DNA of 64,000 bases from Flavobacteriales bacterium (lineage in GTDB: Bacteria > Bacteroidota > Bacteroidia > Flavobacteriales > CAJXXR01), in the NCBI GenBank assembly GCA_025210805.1, contig JAOAQX010000028.1:1-64000 (forward strand), written 5' to 3'. The notes beneath the pieces were generated by a model that made no database searches, was not told the DNA's origin, and saw only the letters and a list, made by a program, of their open reading frames with translations. Position numbers and translations under genes: made by a program. Shown here piece after piece: positions 48,904 through 59,741 of this stretch (positions are counted from its first letter, which is position 1; each line of letters starts with the position of its first letter).

Positions 48904-49083
48904 ATTGAACCTTTCAACAATCCTAGCGGGTTTTAGGTATTGTGGAATAATTAATAGGAGGCTAATCCGAAACCCTTTTTATCAAGAAGTAGGGGGATTA
49001 ATTTTTTATAAAAATGAAATAGATAATCAAGTATTTACTGTTTTTTTACTATTTGCACCTACATCTGTTAAAAGCACAGGTAA

Positions 49084-49189
49084 TACCATTTATGGTGTAA
49101 ATTTACTCATAGGTATAATGCCGATACATTGCTAAAAGCCAGTTGTAAACGCAGTGAAATAAGTGGGTAATTTTAGCACGTAATCGGTA
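49084..49189. repeat. MITE-like repeat, copy 2
   Basis: This 106-bp unit has ends related to those at 46881-47008 (TACCATTTATGGTGTAAATT on the left; GCACGTAATCGGTA on the right). It is more decayed, and the G/C-rich inner hairpin is gone. It sits upstream of copy 3 of the lipoprotein family, mirroring the position of copy 1 before the second lipoprotein. Confidence 0.5.
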
Positions 49190-49335
49190 TAATAGCTGAT
49201 TATGATAAATATAAAGATTATTCGAATGAAAATATATCTGTGGTAAATGGGGTAATTTGCTCAATTAGTCTTAACCCAGTACTTGTAATTGATGGAGTTG
49301 TTTCAGATATGATTAACTTTACAAAACTTTAAAAT

Positions 49336-49767
49336 ATGAAAACAAAAACAATTTTACTCAGTATATTCATAAGTATCTTAACCATGTCTTGTTCAAAAGA
49401 AGAGCTAAACCCCAATAATGAATTTATAGGGGAGTGGAAGCTTTATAGCACAAAGGTAGGTTTTGATGGAGAGGAGGCTATTTATCAACCTAGTCAAAAC
49501 GATGAAATATTCATAAAAGATGCTTTGGTATTTACTCAAGATTTAGAATTTACTTGGAAAAACCCTTCGGGTTCTCAGACTGCCGAGGGAACTTATACTT
49601 TAAGCAACTCAAAATCTGGGGATTTGATTTTTCCAAATCAAATAAATTCAGACGCAACCCTTATCAATGAGGTGAATATTAAGAATGATACCTTGCGTTT
49701 TTTTAGGCATGGTTATCACGCTAGCACCACTTTTTTACCCATTTTTAGAAAATTTGTCCGTGAATAG
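49336..49767 (+). CDS. lipoprotein of the CSKEELNPNNEFIGxW family, copy 3 (mosaic)
   Basis: This 143-residue lipoprotein has its signal and Cys19 in a 66-base stretch identical to copy 1 (MKTKTILLSIFISILTMSC). Its body follows copy 2 (LYSTKVGFDGEE, DLEFTWKNPSGSQTAEGTY, LRFFRHGYHAS). It is therefore a mosaic of the other two. A lipocalin-like fold is likely. It is followed by its own terminator. Confidence 0.75.
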   Translation: MKTKTILLSIFISILTMSCSKEELNPNNEFIGEWKLYSTKVGFDGEEAIYQPSQNDEIFIKDALVFTQDLEFTWKNPSGSQTAEGTYTLSNSKSGDLIFPNQINSDATLINEVNIKNDTLRFFRHGYHASTTFLPIFRKFVRE

Positions 49768-49817
49768 TTTGTGATTTTTAGAGCTTTAATATTGAGATAT
49801 GGTTTTATAATTACTGT

Positions 49818-49857
49818 AAACCTATAGAAAAACAAAAATTTCTATAGGTTTTTTTTT
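49818..49857 (+). terminator. intrinsic terminator after lipoprotein copy 3
   Basis: A perfect 13-bp stem (AAACCTATAGAAA with TTTCTATAGGTTT) around an eight-base loop, followed by T-run, 50 bases after the stop codon. Confidence 0.85.
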
Positions 49858-49963
49858 GTTACAGATTGTTTGACAAAAACAACGACCAAGAACTTTAAAA
49901 AGTACCATAAAAGAGATTAGTTTTTTAAAACAAAAAATTATCTAAAATTATTTATTTCAGGGG

Positions 49964-49994
49964 TTTGTATTGTGGGTTTTTATTCCTACATTTG
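49964..49994 (+). promoter_or_regulatory. promoter of the ribosomal protein cluster
   Basis: TTTG at 49964-49967 and TACATTTG at 49987-49994 with a 19-base spacer fully match the Bacteroidota -33/-7 consensus. Transcription should start near 50000, leaving a leader of about 50 bases before rpsL. It is the strongest promoter seen in the window. Confidence 0.8.
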
Positions 49995-50052
49995 CAGACC
50001 CTAATTAGTTTTAGGGAGCGGTATGTTTAATTCTTAACAAAACAAAAAACGA

Positions 50053-50427
50053 ATGCCTACTATTCAACAGTTGGTTCGTAAAGGACGCACAACGTTCACA
50101 AAGAAGTCGAAATCAGCGGCTTTGAACTCATGTCCTCAACGACGTGGAGTATGTACGAGAGTATATACTACGACACCTAAAAAGCCAAACTCGGCTATGA
50201 GAAAGGTAGCCCGTGTACGTTTAACAAACGGAAACGAGGTGAATGCCTACATCCCAGGAGAGGGACACAATCTTCAAGAGCACTCTATCGTACTAGTACG
50301 TGGAGGAAGGGTAAAAGATTTACCAGGGGTACGTTATCACATTGTGCGTGGAGCACTTGATACTGCCGGTGTAGAAGGTAGAACCCAAAGACGTTCTAAA
50401 TACGGAGCGAAAAGACCTAAGAAGTAA
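50053..50427 (+). CDS. rpsL: 30S ribosomal protein S12
   Basis: This 124-residue protein of the decoding centre has the invariant [19 protein letters not shown] and [17 protein letters not shown]. Both lysines linked to streptomycin resistance when mutated (in TPKKPNS and RVKDLPG) are wild type, so ribosomal streptomycin sensitivity is expected. It is the first gene of the str-S10-spc cluster, about 50 bases after the mapped promoter. Confidence 0.98.
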   Translation: MPTIQQLVRKGRTTFTKKSKSAALNSCPQRRGVCTRVYTTTPKKPNSAMRKVARVRLTNGNEVNAYIPGEGHNLQEHSIVLVRGGRVKDLPGVRYHIVRGALDTAGVEGRTQRRSKYGAKRPKK

Positions 50428-50457
50428 AAAATTTAACTTTTCAATTAAGAAACAAAA

Positions 50458-50931
50458 ATGAGAAAAGGAAGAGCCAAAAAAAGAGTCTTATTACCAGATC
50501 CAAAGTTTAATAATACTACAATCACACGATTTGTAAACATGATTATGCTTGATGGTAAAAAGAGTACTGCTTTTAAAATTTTCTATGACGCAATGGAAAT
50601 TGTAGATCAGAAGAGCGGTGACGAAGAGAACCCAGTGGAAGTATTCCAAAAAGCGCTTGAGAACGCTACACCTCACGTAGAGGTGCGTTCTAAAAGAGTT
50701 GGAGGAGCAACATTCCAGGTTCCAATGATGATTCGTCCTGACAGGAAGACCTCTATGGCGATGAAGTGGTTAATTGGTTTCGCAAGAAAGCGTAACGAAA
50801 AAACAATGAGCCTACGTCTAGCAAATGAGATCTTAGCTGCATACCGTGAAGAAGGAGCGACTATCAAAAAGAAAACAGACGTGCATCGTATGGCTGAAGC
50901 CAATAAAGCATTCTCAAACTTTAGATTCTAA
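50458..50931 (+). CDS. rpsG: 30S ribosomal protein S7
   Basis: This 157-residue protein binds the 3' domain of 16S rRNA and starts assembly of the 30S head. It begins MRKGRAKKR and shows [17 protein letters not shown] and [13 protein letters not shown] at the end. It lies 30 bases after rpsL and eight bases before fusA, the conserved str order. Confidence 0.98.
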   Translation: MRKGRAKKRVLLPDPKFNNTTITRFVNMIMLDGKKSTAFKIFYDAMEIVDQKSGDEENPVEVFQKALENATPHVEVRSKRVGGATFQVPMMIRPDRKTSMAMKWLIGFARKRNEKTMSLRLANEILAAYREEGATIKKKTDVHRMAEANKAFSNFRF

Positions 50932-50939
50932 TATATACC

Positions 50940-53039
50940 ATGGCAAAGAGAGACTTAAAATATACGCGTAACGTAGGAATTATGGCCCACGTAGATGCTG
51001 GTAAAACAACTACCACAGAGCGTATTCTTTACTACACAGGTATCACTCACAAAATTGGAGAGGTACACGATGGAGCTGCTACGATGGACTGGATGGAGCA
51101 AGAGCAAGAAAGAGGGATTACCATTACTTCTGCTGCCACTACTACCTTCTGGAAATATCGTGGAGACGAATACCGTATGAACATTATCGATACTCCAGGT
51201 CACGTTGACTTTACCGTAGAGGTAGAGCGTTCTTTGAGAGTATTAGATGGTGCCGTAGCACTTTTCTGTGCTTCATCGGGAGTAGAGCCACAATCAGAAA
51301 CTGTATGGAGACAAGCAGACCGTTATGGAGTACCAAGAATTTGTTTTGTAAACAAAATGGACCGTATTGGAGCTGATTTCTTCTCAACAGTTGCACAAAT
51401 CAAAGAAAGACTCGGTGGAAACCCAGTACCACTTCAAGTACCTATCGGTGCAGAAGATGATTTCAAAGGTGTGGTTGACTTGATTACCATGAAAGGAATC
51501 GTATGGAACGAGGAAGACAAAGGAATGACTTATACAGAAGTTCCAATTCCAGATGACTTAGCTGAAGACGTAGAAGAGTGGAGAAATAACCTTATCGAAG
51601 CTGTTGCAGAATCAGATGATGCATTGATGGAGAAATTCTTCGAAGATCCAGATTCTATCACAGTAGAAGAAATGGAAAAAGCAATCCGTGTAGCTACATT
51701 GAACATGAGTGTTCAACCAGTTATGTGTGGATCTGCCTTTAAAAACAAAGGAGTTCAAACCATGCTAGATGCGGTAATGGAATATATGCCATCACCACTA
51801 GATATTGGAGCCGTAGAAGGTACTGAAATGGATTCTGATAAAGTACTTAAGCGTGAGCCTAAGAACGACGAACCAATGTCTGCACTTGCATTTAAAATTG
51901 CTACTGACCCATTCGTAGGAAGACTTTGTTTCTTCAGAATGTACTCAGGAAAGCTAGACGCAGGTTCTTATGTATATAACCCACGTACGGACAAAAAAGA
52001 ACGTATTTCACGTATCTTCCAAATGCACTCAAACAAACAAAACTCTATCGATTTTATCGAAGCAGGAGATATTGGAGCAGCAGTAGGATTTAAAGATATC
52101 CGTACAGGAGATACACTTTGTGCACAAGATGCACCAATCGTTTTGGAATCTATGGAATTCCCAGATCCAGTAATCGGTATCGCTATCGAACCAAAAACGA
52201 AAGCAGATATGGATAAAATGGGTGTAGGGCTTTCTAAACTTTCAGAAGAGGATCCTACATTTACCGTAAAAACAGACGAAGACTCCGGACAAACAGTAAT
52301 CTCAGGAATGGGAGAGCTTCACCTAGAAGTCTTGATTGACCGTTTGAAGCGTGAATTTAAAGTTGAAGTAAACGAAGGTGCCCCACAAGTATCGTACAAA
52401 GAAGCGATCAACCAAGGGACAGAGCACAGAGAAGTTTATAAGAAACAAACTGGAGGTCGTGGTAAATTCGCCGATATCCAAGTGAAAATAGAACCACAAG
52501 ACGACAAAGAAAAAGTAGGTTTAGAATTCATCAACAATATCAAAGGAGGATCAATTCCAAGAGAATTTATCCCTTCAGTTGAAAAAGGATTCAAAGATGC
52601 TATGTCTAACGGGGTTCTTGCTGGATACCCAATCGACAGCTTGAAAGTGACATTATTTGATGGATCTTTTCACGCAGTTGACTCGGATCAGTTATCATTT
52701 GAGCTTGCAGGACGTTTGGCATTTAAATCTGCCATCCCAAAATGTAAACCAGTATTACTAGAGCCAATCATGAAATTGGAAGTAGTAACACCAGAAGAGA
52801 GCATGGGAGACGTTATCGGAGACTTGAACAAAAGAAGAGGTCAAGTATCAGGAATGGACGACAGAAATGGAGCCAAAATTGTAAACGCTACCGTACCATT
52901 ATCAGAAATGTTCGGTTATGTAACAACGTTGAGAACCATCACTTCAGGTCGTGCAACTTCTACAATGGAGTTTTCTCACTATGACCAAACTCCAAGAGGA
53001 GTTCAAGACGAAGTAGTAGCAAAAGTAAAGAACGCTTAA
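50940..53039 (+). CDS. fusA: translation elongation factor G
   Basis: This 699-residue GTPase drives ribosomal translocation. The G domain is complete: [13 protein letters not shown] (G1), [10 protein letters not shown] (G2), DTPGHVDF (G3), [10 protein letters not shown] (G4) and GSAFKNKG (G5). Domain II, III, IV and V marks follow, including [14 protein letters not shown] and SYEAxxx-type loops, then [16 protein letters not shown] near the end. Full length for EF-G. A tuf gene does not follow here, as is usual in Bacteroidota. Confidence 0.98.
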   Translation: MAKRDLKYTRNVGIMAHVDAGKTTTTERILYYTGITHKIGEVHDGAATMDWMEQEQERGITITSAATTTFWKYRGDEYRMNIIDTPGHVDFTVEVERSLRVLDGAVALFCASSGVEPQSETVWRQADRYGVPRICFVNKMDRIGADFFSTVAQIKERLGGNPVPLQVPIGAEDDFKGVVDLITMKGIVWNEEDKGMTYTEVPIPDDLAEDVEEWRNNLIEAVAESDDALMEKFFEDPDSITVEEMEKAIRVATLNMSVQPVMCGSAFKNKGVQTMLDAVMEYMPSPLDIGAVEGTEMDSDKVLKREPKNDEPMSALAFKIATDPFVGRLCFFRMYSGKLDAGSYVYNPRTDKKERISRIFQMHSNKQNSIDFIEAGDIGAAVGFKDIRTGDTLCAQDAPIVLESMEFPDPVIGIAIEPKTKADMDKMGVGLSKLSEEDPTFTVKTDEDSGQTVISGMGELHLEVLIDRLKREFKVEVNEGAPQVSYKEAINQGTEHREVYKKQTGGRGKFADIQVKIEPQDDKEKVGLEFINNIKGGSIPREFIPSVEKGFKDAMSNGVLAGYPIDSLKVTLFDGSFHAVDSDQLSFELAGRLAFKSAIPKCKPVLLEPIMKLEVVTPEESMGDVIGDLNKRRGQVSGMDDRNGAKIVNATVPLSEMFGYVTTLRTITSGRATSTMEFSHYDQTPRGVQDEVVAKVKNA

Positions 53040-53049
53040 TTTTTAACAG

Positions 53050-53355
53050 ATGAGTCAAAAAATTAGAATCAAATTAAAATCATACGATTACAACTTGGTG
53101 GACAAGTCTGCTGAAAAGATCGTTAAGACGGTAAAGGCGACAGGTGCTGTAGTAAATGGACCAATCCCATTACCAACACACAAAAGAATATACACGGTTC
53201 TACGTTCCCCACACGTAAACAAAAAATCAAGAGAGCAGTTTGAGCTTTCGAACTACAAGAGACTTTTAGATATCTATAGTTCGTCATCAAAAACTGTAGA
53301 CGCCTTGATGCGTTTGGAGTTGCCAAGTGGAGTGGAAGTAGAAATTAAAGTTTGA
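53050..53355 (+). CDS. rpsJ: 30S ribosomal protein S10
   Basis: This 101-residue protein has the family core [18 protein letters not shown] and [17 protein letters not shown]10 also acts as NusE in transcription antitermination. It follows fusA by ten bases. A terminator-like hairpin (53369-53405) separates it from rplC, so its expression may be linked to the str genes more than to the rest of the S10 operon. Confidence 0.98.
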   Translation: MSQKIRIKLKSYDYNLVDKSAEKIVKTVKATGAVVNGPIPLPTHKRIYTVLRSPHVNKKSREQFELSNYKRLLDIYSSSSKTVDALMRLELPSGVEVEIKV

Positions 53356-53368
53356 TAGAACTTCCTAG

Positions 53369-53405
53369 ACTGATACCGAGGGTGCAACCCTTGGTGTCAG
53401 TTTTT
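53369..53405 (+). terminator. strong terminator/attenuator hairpin between rpsJ and rplC
   Basis: A 15-bp stem (ACTGATACCGAGGGT with its complement, two G-T pairs) closes a three-base loop and is followed by five T. It lies 14 bases after rpsJ in the 96-base gap before rplC, the largest gap in the cluster from rpsG to secY. It should end or attenuate transcription. A read-through or regulatory role is likely because essential genes follow. Confidence 0.75.
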
Positions 53406-53451
53406 AATCTTATCAATCGATTAGAAAACCAATTAAATTAATTTCCAGAAA

Positions 53452-54069
53452 ATGTCAGGAATTATTGGAAAAAAAGTAGGAATGACAAGTTTATTTGACG
53501 AGAATGGGAAAAATATCCCATGTACCGTTATTCAAGCAGGTCCTTGCTACGTAACACAAGTTAGAACCCTCGAAACAGATGGTTACGAGGCAATTCAATT
53601 AGCCTTCGATGACAAAAAAGAGCATCGTGAAACAGCTCCTTTGAAAGGACACTTCAAAAAGGCAGGAGTTTCTCCAAAATATATTGTGAGAGAATTCGGA
53701 GACTTTGAAGCAGAATTAAACATGGGAGATGCAGTAGATGTATCAATTTTTAGCGAAGGTGAATTCGTAGATGTATCAGGAACATCTAAAGGAAAAGGAT
53801 TCGCAGGGGTTGTAAAAAGACACAACTTCCGTGGAGTAGGAGATGCAACTCACGGTCAGCACAACAGACTAAGAGCACCAGGTTCTATTGGAGCCGCTTC
53901 TTATCCAGCAAGAGTATTCAAAGGAATGCGTATGGCAGGACAGATGGGTGGAGCAAAAGTGAAAGTATTGAACCTACAAGTTCTTAAAATCGACACTGAG
54001 CATAATTTATTAATCGTTAAGGGTTCTGTTCCTGGAGCTAAAAACTCTTACGTAACTATCGAGAAGTAA
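53452..54069 (+). CDS. rplC: 50S ribosomal protein L3
   Basis: This 205-residue protein starts [20 protein letters not shown] and carries the long internal loop with [13 protein letters not shown] and [23 protein letters not shown], which reaches toward the peptidyl transferase centre. It is the first gene after the hairpin at 53369. Its TAATG stop overlaps the rplD start by one base. Confidence 0.98.
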   Translation: MSGIIGKKVGMTSLFDENGKNIPCTVIQAGPCYVTQVRTLETDGYEAIQLAFDDKKEHRETAPLKGHFKKAGVSPKYIVREFGDFEAELNMGDAVDVSIFSEGEFVDVSGTSKGKGFAGVVKRHNFRGVGDATHGQHNRLRAPGSIGAASYPARVFKGMRMAGQMGGAKVKVLNLQVLKIDTEHNLLIVKGSVPGAKNSYVTIEK

Positions 54070-54695
54070 TGGAGATAGCAGTATTAGACATCAGCGGAAA
54101 AGATACCGGACGTAAAGTATCTTTGAACGATAGTATCTTTGGAATTGAGCCAAACGAGCACGTACTATATTTAGACGTAAAGCAATATTTGGCAAACCAG
54201 AGACAAGGAACACACAAAGCCAAAGAAAGAGGAGAGATTCAAGGATCTACAAGAAAGATCAAGAAACAAAAAGGAACAGGTACTGCCCGTGCAGGTTCTC
54301 GTAAGTCTCCTGTTATGGTTGGTGGAGGACGTGCTTTTGGACCAAGACCAAGAAACTACGGATTCAAATTGAACAAAAAAGTGAAAACTTTGGCTCGTAA
54401 ATCAGCCTTGAGTTCAAAAGTAGCTTCAAGCGAAGTAATCGTTGTAGAAAACTTCGAATTGGCAAATCCAAGCACTAAAGAATTCCGCGGAATCCTAGCA
54501 AATTTGGGACTTACAGATGCTAAGTCTTTGCTAGTGTTAGGAAATGAAAATAAAAACGTATATTTGTCGTCCCGAAATTTGCCAAAGGCAAAAGTATTAG
54601 TAGCTTCAGACATAAACGCTTACGCTGTATTGAATGGTGGAAAGATTGTTTTGACAGAAGGTGCTTTGGAGTCGATTGAAAATCTTTTAAGCTAA
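54069..54695 (+). CDS. rplD: 50S ribosomal protein L4
   Basis: This 208-residue protein has the tentacle loop [27 protein letters not shown] that reaches the exit tunnel. In many bacteria L4 also controls its own operon. It starts at the rplC stop (TAATG). The macrolide-contact residues in the loop show no obvious deletion. Confidence 0.97.
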   Translation: MEIAVLDISGKDTGRKVSLNDSIFGIEPNEHVLYLDVKQYLANQRQGTHKAKERGEIQGSTRKIKKQKGTGTARAGSRKSPVMVGGGRAFGPRPRNYGFKLNKKVKTLARKSALSSKVASSEVIVVENFELANPSTKEFRGILANLGLTDAKSLLVLGNENKNVYLSSRNLPKAKVLVASDINAYAVLNGGKIVLTEGALESIENLLS

Positions 54696-54704
54696 AATTT
54701 GGTT

Positions 54705-54989
54705 ATGGATATCATTATTAGACCAATTATTACAGAAAAAATGGACCAAGCAAGCGAACAGAATTGCTTCGGTTTTGTAGTTGATAAAAGAGCTAACAAG
54801 ATTCAAATAAAATCGGCTGTAGAACAAAAATACAGTGTAACAGTAGAATCAGTTAGAACGATGATTACTCCCGTTAAACGAAAATCACGTTATACACGTG
54901 CAGGTATGGTTACTGGGAAAATCGGTTCAACAAAGAAAGCAATTGTGAAACTTGCAGAAGGAGATGTAATCGACTTCTACAATATTTAA
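54705..54989 (+). CDS. rplW: 50S ribosomal protein L23
   Basis: The ATG at 54705 ([14 protein letters not shown]) is taken as the start; the frame is open two codons more from a TTG. It has 94 residues and lines the exit of the peptide tunnel, where it binds trigger factor and SRP. Family pattern [10 protein letters not shown] and [27 protein letters not shown]. Confidence 0.96.
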   Translation: MDIIIRPIITEKMDQASEQNCFGFVVDKRANKIQIKSAVEQKYSVTVESVRTMITPVKRKSRYTRAGMVTGKIGSTKKAIVKLAEGDVIDFYNI

Positions 54990-54997
54990 GACGTAAA

Positions 54998-55822
54998 ATG
55001 GCAGTAAGAAAGTTAAAACCTACTACTCCAGGTCAAAGATTTAAGGTGATTTCTGCCTTTGATGACATTACAGCATCAAAGCCAGAAAAAAGCCTTTTAG
55101 CACCTAAGAAAAGATCAGGTGGACGTAACAATCAAGGTAAAATGACTATGCGCTACATTGGTGGTGGTCATAAGAAACGTTACAGAATCATTGACTTCAA
55201 GAGAGATAAGCATGGAATGTCAGCTGAGGTGAAGACCATAGAATATGATCCAAACCGATCAGCAAGAATTGCTTTAGTAGAGTACAGCGATGGTGAAAAA
55301 CGCTATATCATCGCCCCTAATGGATTAAAAGTTGGGGAGAAAATTGAATCTGGAAAAGGCGTAGCTCCAGAAGTAGGAAATGCACTGATCTTATCAGAAA
55401 TTCCTTTAGGATCTATCATTCACAACATTGAGCTTCACCCAGGAGCAGGAGCTGTAATGGCTCGTTCTGCTGGAACATTTGCTCAGCTTGTTGCAAAAGA
55501 AGGAAAATTTGCAATCGTAAAATTACCTTCAGGAGAAACAAGAATGGTGTTGTTGACATGTATGGCAACAATCGGAGCTGTATCAAACTCTGAGCACGCA
55601 TTGATCGTATCTGGTAAAGCAGGACGCTCACGTTGGCAAGGAAGAAGACCAAGAACAAGAGGGGTTGCAATGAACCCAGTAGATCACCCAATGGGGGGTG
55701 GAGAAGGACGTCAGTCTGGAGGTCACCCAAGATCGCGTAAAGGTCTTCCTGCAAAAGGATACAAGACACGTGCGAAGAAGAAAGCTTCGAATCGTTATAT
55801 CGTTGAACGTAGAAAGAAATAA
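54998..55822 (+). CDS. rplB: 50S ribosomal protein L2
   Basis: This 274-residue protein helps join the subunits and form the peptidyl transferase centre. Marks include [37 protein letters not shown] and the conserved [14 protein letters not shown] near residue 225, with the functionally important His. It has eight bases to rplW and three to rpsS. Confidence 0.98.
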   Translation: MAVRKLKPTTPGQRFKVISAFDDITASKPEKSLLAPKKRSGGRNNQGKMTMRYIGGGHKKRYRIIDFKRDKHGMSAEVKTIEYDPNRSARIALVEYSDGEKRYIIAPNGLKVGEKIESGKGVAPEVGNALILSEIPLGSIIHNIELHPGAGAVMARSAGTFAQLVAKEGKFAIVKLPSGETRMVLLTCMATIGAVSNSEHALIVSGKAGRSRWQGRRPRTRGVAMNPVDHPMGGGEGRQSGGHPRSRKGLPAKGYKTRAKKKASNRYIVERRKK

Positions 55823-55825
55823 GCC

Positions 55826-56101
55826 ATGGCAAGATCACTAAAAAAAGGGCCATACATTCACTTTAAGCTAGAGAAAAAAGTATTGGCAAATGTAGAAGCC
55901 GGAAAAAAAGATGTCATCAAGACATGGTCTAGAGCTTCTATGATTTCTCCAGATTTTGTAGGACAAACCATTGCCGTTCATAACGGACGTCAGTTCGTAC
56001 CTGTGTACGTAACTGAAAACATGGTAGGTCACAAATTGGGTGAATTCTCTCCAACAAGAACCTACAGAGGTCACGGAGGGAAAAAAGATAAGAGAAGATA
56101 A
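55826..56101 (+). CDS. rpsS: 30S ribosomal protein S19
   Basis: This 91-residue protein has the family sequence [39 protein letters not shown] and the ending [19 protein letters not shown]. It binds with S13 in the 30S head. It sits between rplB and rplV in the normal order. Confidence 0.98.
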   Translation: MARSLKKGPYIHFKLEKKVLANVEAGKKDVIKTWSRASMISPDFVGQTIAVHNGRQFVPVYVTENMVGHKLGEFSPTRTYRGHGGKKDKRR

Positions 56102-56126
56102 TTGTTAATTTCCAATTAAGAACAAG

Positions 56127-56546
56127 ATGTCTATAGTAAAAGAAAACAGACGTACAAAGAAAAGCGAAAGAGCAAAAGCACTTAAAGCTGCTAAGAGCTC
56201 TGTAGCTTTCGCAAAATTGAACAATTGTCCTACATCACCAAGAAAAATGAGACTTGTAGCTGATATGATCAGAGGAATTGAAGTGAACAAAGCTTTAGCT
56301 CTTTTGAAATATAGCAAAAAAGAAGCCTCAGGAAGATTGGAAACATTGTTGCTTTCTGCCCTAGATAACTGGCAGAAGAAAAATGATGGTCAGCGTGTTG
56401 AAGACGTAACTCTTGTTGTAAAATCTATTAACGTAGATAGTGCAAGAGTTCTAAAAAGACTTCAAACAGCACCACAAGGGCGAGCTCATAGAATTAGAAA
56501 GCGCTCGAATCACGTAACATTAGAAGTAGGAACAGCAGAAGCTTAA
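56127..56546 (+). CDS. rplV: 50S ribosomal protein L22
   Basis: This 139-residue protein is longer than E. coli L22 (110) because of an N-terminal basic extension ([20 protein letters not shown]). The core has [17 protein letters not shown] and the end [20 protein letters not shown]. The extended loop lines the exit tunnel. Confidence 0.97.
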   Translation: MSIVKENRRTKKSERAKALKAAKSSVAFAKLNNCPTSPRKMRLVADMIRGIEVNKALALLKYSKKEASGRLETLLLSALDNWQKKNDGQRVEDVTLVVKSINVDSARVLKRLQTAPQGRAHRIRKRSNHVTLEVGTAEA

Positions 56547-56552
56547 AAAGAT

Positions 56553-57257
56553 ATGGGACAAAAAACGAATCCAATAGGTAACAGATTAGGTTTCATCAAA
56601 GGATGGGATTCTGCATGGTATGGTGGAAACGACTACGGAGACCGTATTGCCGAAGATGACAAGATCAGAAAGTATATTTATAAACGACTAGCAAAAGCCA
56701 GTGTATCAAAAATTATCATTGAGAGAACACTGAAACTTGTTACCGTTACTATTTGTACTGCAAGACCAGGAATTATCATCGGTAAAAAAGGAGCTGAAGT
56801 AGATCGCTTGAAGCTAGAGCTTAAAAAAATGACCAACAAAGAAGTTCAAGTGAACATCTTTGAAATCAAACGACCAGAAACTGATGCACGTCTAGTAGGA
56901 GCAAGTATTGCACGCCAGCTAGAAGCCAGAGTTTCATACCGTAGAGCTATTAATATGGCAATATCTTCGGCAATGAGAATGGGAGCAGAAGGAATCAAAG
57001 TTCAAATTTCAGGACGTTTGAATGGAGCAGAAATGGCTCGTTCGGAAATGTATAGTGAAGGTAGAACACCATTGCATACTTTCCGTGCCGATATCGATTA
57101 TGCTGTATCTGAAGCACTAACTACTTACGGAATCATAGGAATAAAAGTATGGATCTGTAAAGGAGAAGTGTATGGTAAAAAAGATCTTACACCAGTAGAA
57201 ACCGTTCTTAAGAACAAGAGAGGTGGAAAACGTGGCGGATCAAGAAGAAAAAAATAA
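56553..57257 (+). CDS. rpsC: 30S ribosomal protein S3
   Basis: This 234-residue protein starts [20 protein letters not shown]. It has the KH RNA-binding motif [17 protein letters not shown] near residue 70, and [20 protein letters not shown] and [16 protein letters not shown] in the C-terminal half. It forms part of the mRNA entry helicase site. Confidence 0.98.
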   Translation: MGQKTNPIGNRLGFIKGWDSAWYGGNDYGDRIAEDDKIRKYIYKRLAKASVSKIIIERTLKLVTVTICTARPGIIIGKKGAEVDRLKLELKKMTNKEVQVNIFEIKRPETDARLVGASIARQLEARVSYRRAINMAISSAMRMGAEGIKVQISGRLNGAEMARSEMYSEGRTPLHTFRADIDYAVSEALTTYGIIGIKVWICKGEVYGKKDLTPVETVLKNKRGGKRGGSRRKK

Positions 57258-57290
57258 GAAATCTGAGATTTCTCAAAGAAATTATTAATT

Positions 57291-57710
57291 ATGTTACAAC
57301 CTAAAAGAACAAAGTTCCGTAGAGTGCAAAAAGGACGCATGAAAGGAAATGCCGACAGAGGTAGCCAAATTGCGTACGGTTCTTTTGCGATAAAATCTTT
57401 ACAGTCTCACTGGTTGACTTCACGTCAAATTGAAGCTGCACGTATCGCCGCTACACGTTATATGAAGCGTGAAGGTCAGTTGTGGATCAGAATCTTCCCA
57501 GACAAACCGATTACCAAAAAACCATTGGAAGTACGTATGGGTAAAGGTAAAGGGGCACCAGAATATTGGGCAGCCGTTGTTAAGCCAGGAAGAGTCCTAT
57601 TCGAACTTGATGGAGTACCTTATGAGGTAGCAAAAGAAGCCTTGAGATTGGCAGCACAAAAATTGCCAGTTACAACAAAATTTGTTGTTCGAAGAGATTT
57701 CGAATTCTAG
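57291..57710 (+). CDS. rplP: 50S ribosomal protein L16
   Basis: This 139-residue protein starts [20 protein letters not shown] and has [22 protein letters not shown] and [19 protein letters not shown], the conserved core near the A site. It follows rpsC by 33 bases. Confidence 0.98.
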   Translation: MLQPKRTKFRRVQKGRMKGNADRGSQIAYGSFAIKSLQSHWLTSRQIEAARIAATRYMKREGQLWIRIFPDKPITKKPLEVRMGKGKGAPEYWAAVVKPGRVLFELDGVPYEVAKEALRLAAQKLPVTTKFVVRRDFEF

Positions 57711-57741
57711 GAATCACTGTTAATCCTTAAAAGAAAGAAAC

Positions 57742-57924
57742 ATGAAATTTTCAGAACTGAAAAATCTATCAACTGAGGAGTTGACAGAAAAGTTAGCGGA
57801 AAGTAAAGCAAAGTTGCAATCAATGAAAACAACTCACGCTATATCACCGCTTGAGAACCCTGTAGAAATCCGTAATTTGCGTCGCGATATCGCACGTATT
57901 CTTACAGCTATCACAACAAAGTAA
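57742..57924 (+). CDS. rpmC: 50S ribosomal protein L29
   Basis: This 60-residue two-helix protein ([20 protein letters not shown], ending [17 protein letters not shown]) sits near the tunnel exit. The length is normal for the family. Confidence 0.95.
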   Translation: MKFSELKNLSTEELTEKLAESKAKLQSMKTTHAISPLENPVEIRNLRRDIARILTAITTK

Positions 57925-57938
57925 ACATTCTACCCATT

Positions 57939-58193
57939 ATGGAAAGAAATTTAAGAAAAGAAAGAGTAGGGGTTGTTGTTAGTAATAAAATGGACAAATC
58001 GATCTCTGTTAAAATAGAGCGTAGAGTAAAACACCCGATTTACGGAAAATTCGTAAACATGAGCAAGAAATTTACTGCTCATGACGAAAAAAACGATTGT
58101 AATATCGGAGATACCGTACGTATCATGGAAACAAGACCTCTAAGTAAAAACAAACGTTGGAGATTGGTTGAAATCCTAGAAAGAGCTAAGTAA
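57939..58193 (+). CDS. rpsQ: 30S ribosomal protein S17
   Basis: This 84-residue OB-fold protein shows [27 protein letters not shown] and [20 protein letters not shown]. It binds 16S rRNA early in 30S assembly. One base separates it from rplN. Confidence 0.97.
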   Translation: MERNLRKERVGVVVSNKMDKSISVKIERRVKHPIYGKFVNMSKKFTAHDEKNDCNIGDTVRIMETRPLSKNKRWRLVEILERAK

Positions 58194-58194
58194 A

Positions 58195-58563
58195 ATGTTA
58201 CAACAAGAATCAAGAATCAAAGTAGCAGACAACACAGGAGCAAAAGAAGTATTAGTAATCCGTGTACTAGGTGGTACAAAGAAACGCTATGCTTCTATTG
58301 GTGACCAAGTAGTCGTTACTGTAAAAGAAGCTTTACCTTCAGGAAGTGTAAAGAAAGGGCAAGTATCAAGAGCTGTTGTAGTTCGTACAACCAAAGAGAT
58401 CAGACGTCCAGATGGATCGTATATCCGCTTTGGAGAAAATGCTTGTGTATTGTTAAATGCCGCTGGAGAAATGAGAGGTACTCGTGTATTCGGTCCTGTA
58501 GCTCGTGAGTTAAGAGACAGAGAATTCATGAAGATTGTATCATTGGCACCAGAAGTACTATAA
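58195..58563 (+). CDS. rplN: 50S ribosomal protein L14
   Basis: This 122-residue protein starts [19 protein letters not shown] and has [18 protein letters not shown] and [20 protein letters not shown]. It lies at the subunit interface. Normal length. Confidence 0.98.
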   Translation: MLQQESRIKVADNTGAKEVLVIRVLGGTKKRYASIGDQVVVTVKEALPSGSVKKGQVSRAVVVRTTKEIRRPDGSYIRFGENACVLLNAAGEMRGTRVFGPVARELRDREFMKIVSLAPEVL

Positions 58564-58581
58564 TCAGAAAATAGTTTACAA

Positions 58582-58899
58582 ATGGCTAAATTACATGTAA
58601 AATCAGGTGACACAGTAAAAGTACTATCCGGAGAAGACAAAGGTAAGATCGGGAAAGTAACTTCTGTAAACCCTGCAAAAGGAAAAGCCATTGTTGAAGG
58701 AATCAACATGGTAAAGAAGCACATCAAACCTAGTGCTACAAACCCTCAAGGGAAAATTGAGGAAACAGAAGCTCCAATTTATCTATCAAAATTGATGGTA
58801 GTTGACTCAACAGGTCAAGCATCAAGAATAGGTCGTAAAGAAGGAGAAAATGGAAAGTTAGTTCGTTATTCTAAAAAATCAGGGGAGGTACTAAACTAA
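58582..58899 (+). CDS. rplX: 50S ribosomal protein L24
   Basis: This 105-residue protein contains the KOW motif near the start ([20 protein letters not shown]) and [20 protein letters not shown]. It begins 50S assembly. Its stop overlaps the rplE start by one base (TAATG). Confidence 0.97.
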   Translation: MAKLHVKSGDTVKVLSGEDKGKIGKVTSVNPAKGKAIVEGINMVKKHIKPSATNPQGKIEETEAPIYLSKLMVVDSTGQASRIGRKEGENGKLVRYSKKSGEVLN

Positions 58900-59450
58900 T
58901 GGCTTACACACCAAGACTCAAAGAAAAGTATAGTAATGAGGTTAAGGATAACCTTATGAAAGAATTTGATTACAAAAGCGTAATGCAAGTTCCAAAACTA
59001 GAGAAAATCTGTATTAGCCAAGGTATCGGAGCTGCAGTAGCCGACAAGAAATTGATCGAAGTTGCAGTAAACGAAATGACTGTTATTGCAGGGCAAAAAG
59101 CAGTACCTACTTTGTCAAAAAGAGACATCTCGAATTTTAAACTAAGAAAAGGAATGCCTATCGGTGCCAGAGTTACTCTTAGACGTGAAAAAATGTATGA
59201 ATTTTTAGATCGTTTAATTTCTGTATCTTTGCCAGCCGTACGTGACTTTGATGGAATCAAAGCAAATGGTTTCGATGGAAGAGGTAATTACACTTTAGGA
59301 ATTAAAGAACAAATTATCTTCCCAGAAATTTCTGTAGATAAAGTGAACAAAATCACTGGAATGGATATTACTTTCGTAACATCTGCCGAAACAGATAAAG
59401 AAGCATTTGCCCTTCTAAAAGAGTTAGGTTTACCTTTTAAAAAGAAATAA
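58899..59450 (+). CDS. rplE: 50S ribosomal protein L5
   Basis: This 183-residue protein has [41 protein letters not shown] and [20 protein letters not shown]5 holds 5S rRNA in the central protuberance. It overlaps rplX by one base and lies two bases from rpsN. Confidence 0.98.
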   Translation: MAYTPRLKEKYSNEVKDNLMKEFDYKSVMQVPKLEKICISQGIGAAVADKKLIEVAVNEMTVIAGQKAVPTLSKRDISNFKLRKGMPIGARVTLRREKMYEFLDRLISVSLPAVRDFDGIKANGFDGRGNYTLGIKEQIIFPEISVDKVNKITGMDITFVTSAETDKEAFALLKELGLPFKKK

Positions 59451-59452
59451 TC

Positions 59453-59722
59453 ATGGCTAAAGAATCAATGAAGGCGCGTGAAAGAAAGCGTCAAAAACTT
59501 GTAGACAAGTATGCTAAGAAAAGAGCAGAGCTTTTGGCTGCAGGTGATTATGAGGGATTACAAAGACTGCCTAAAAATGCATCTCCTGTACGTTTACACA
59601 ACAGATGTAAAATTACAGGAAGACCTAAAGGATACATGAGACAATTCGGAATTTCTCGTGTAACATTTAGAAAAATGGCAAACTTTGGATTAATTCCAGG
59701 TGTTAAAAAAGCGAGTTGGTAA
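59453..59722 (+). CDS. rpsN: 30S ribosomal protein S14, zinc-independent type
   Basis: This 89-residue protein starts [17 protein letters not shown] and ends [18 protein letters not shown]. Only one Cys is present ([14 protein letters not shown]), so the CxxC zinc knuckle of the short type is absent. This is the zinc-independent form. Confidence 0.97.
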   Translation: MAKESMKARERKRQKLVDKYAKKRAELLAAGDYEGLQRLPKNASPVRLHNRCKITGRPKGYMRQFGISRVTFRKMANFGLIPGVKKASW

Positions 59723-59741
59723 CCGTTAATTTTTAAAAAAG

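Noticed and set aside
48905..49135. 76-residue plus-strand frame
   Set aside because: Starts without ATG, has no recognisable pattern, and overlaps the decayed MITE-like unit; most likely chance.
50053..50427. Streptomycin-resistance changes in S12
   Set aside because: Both key lysine positions are wild type.
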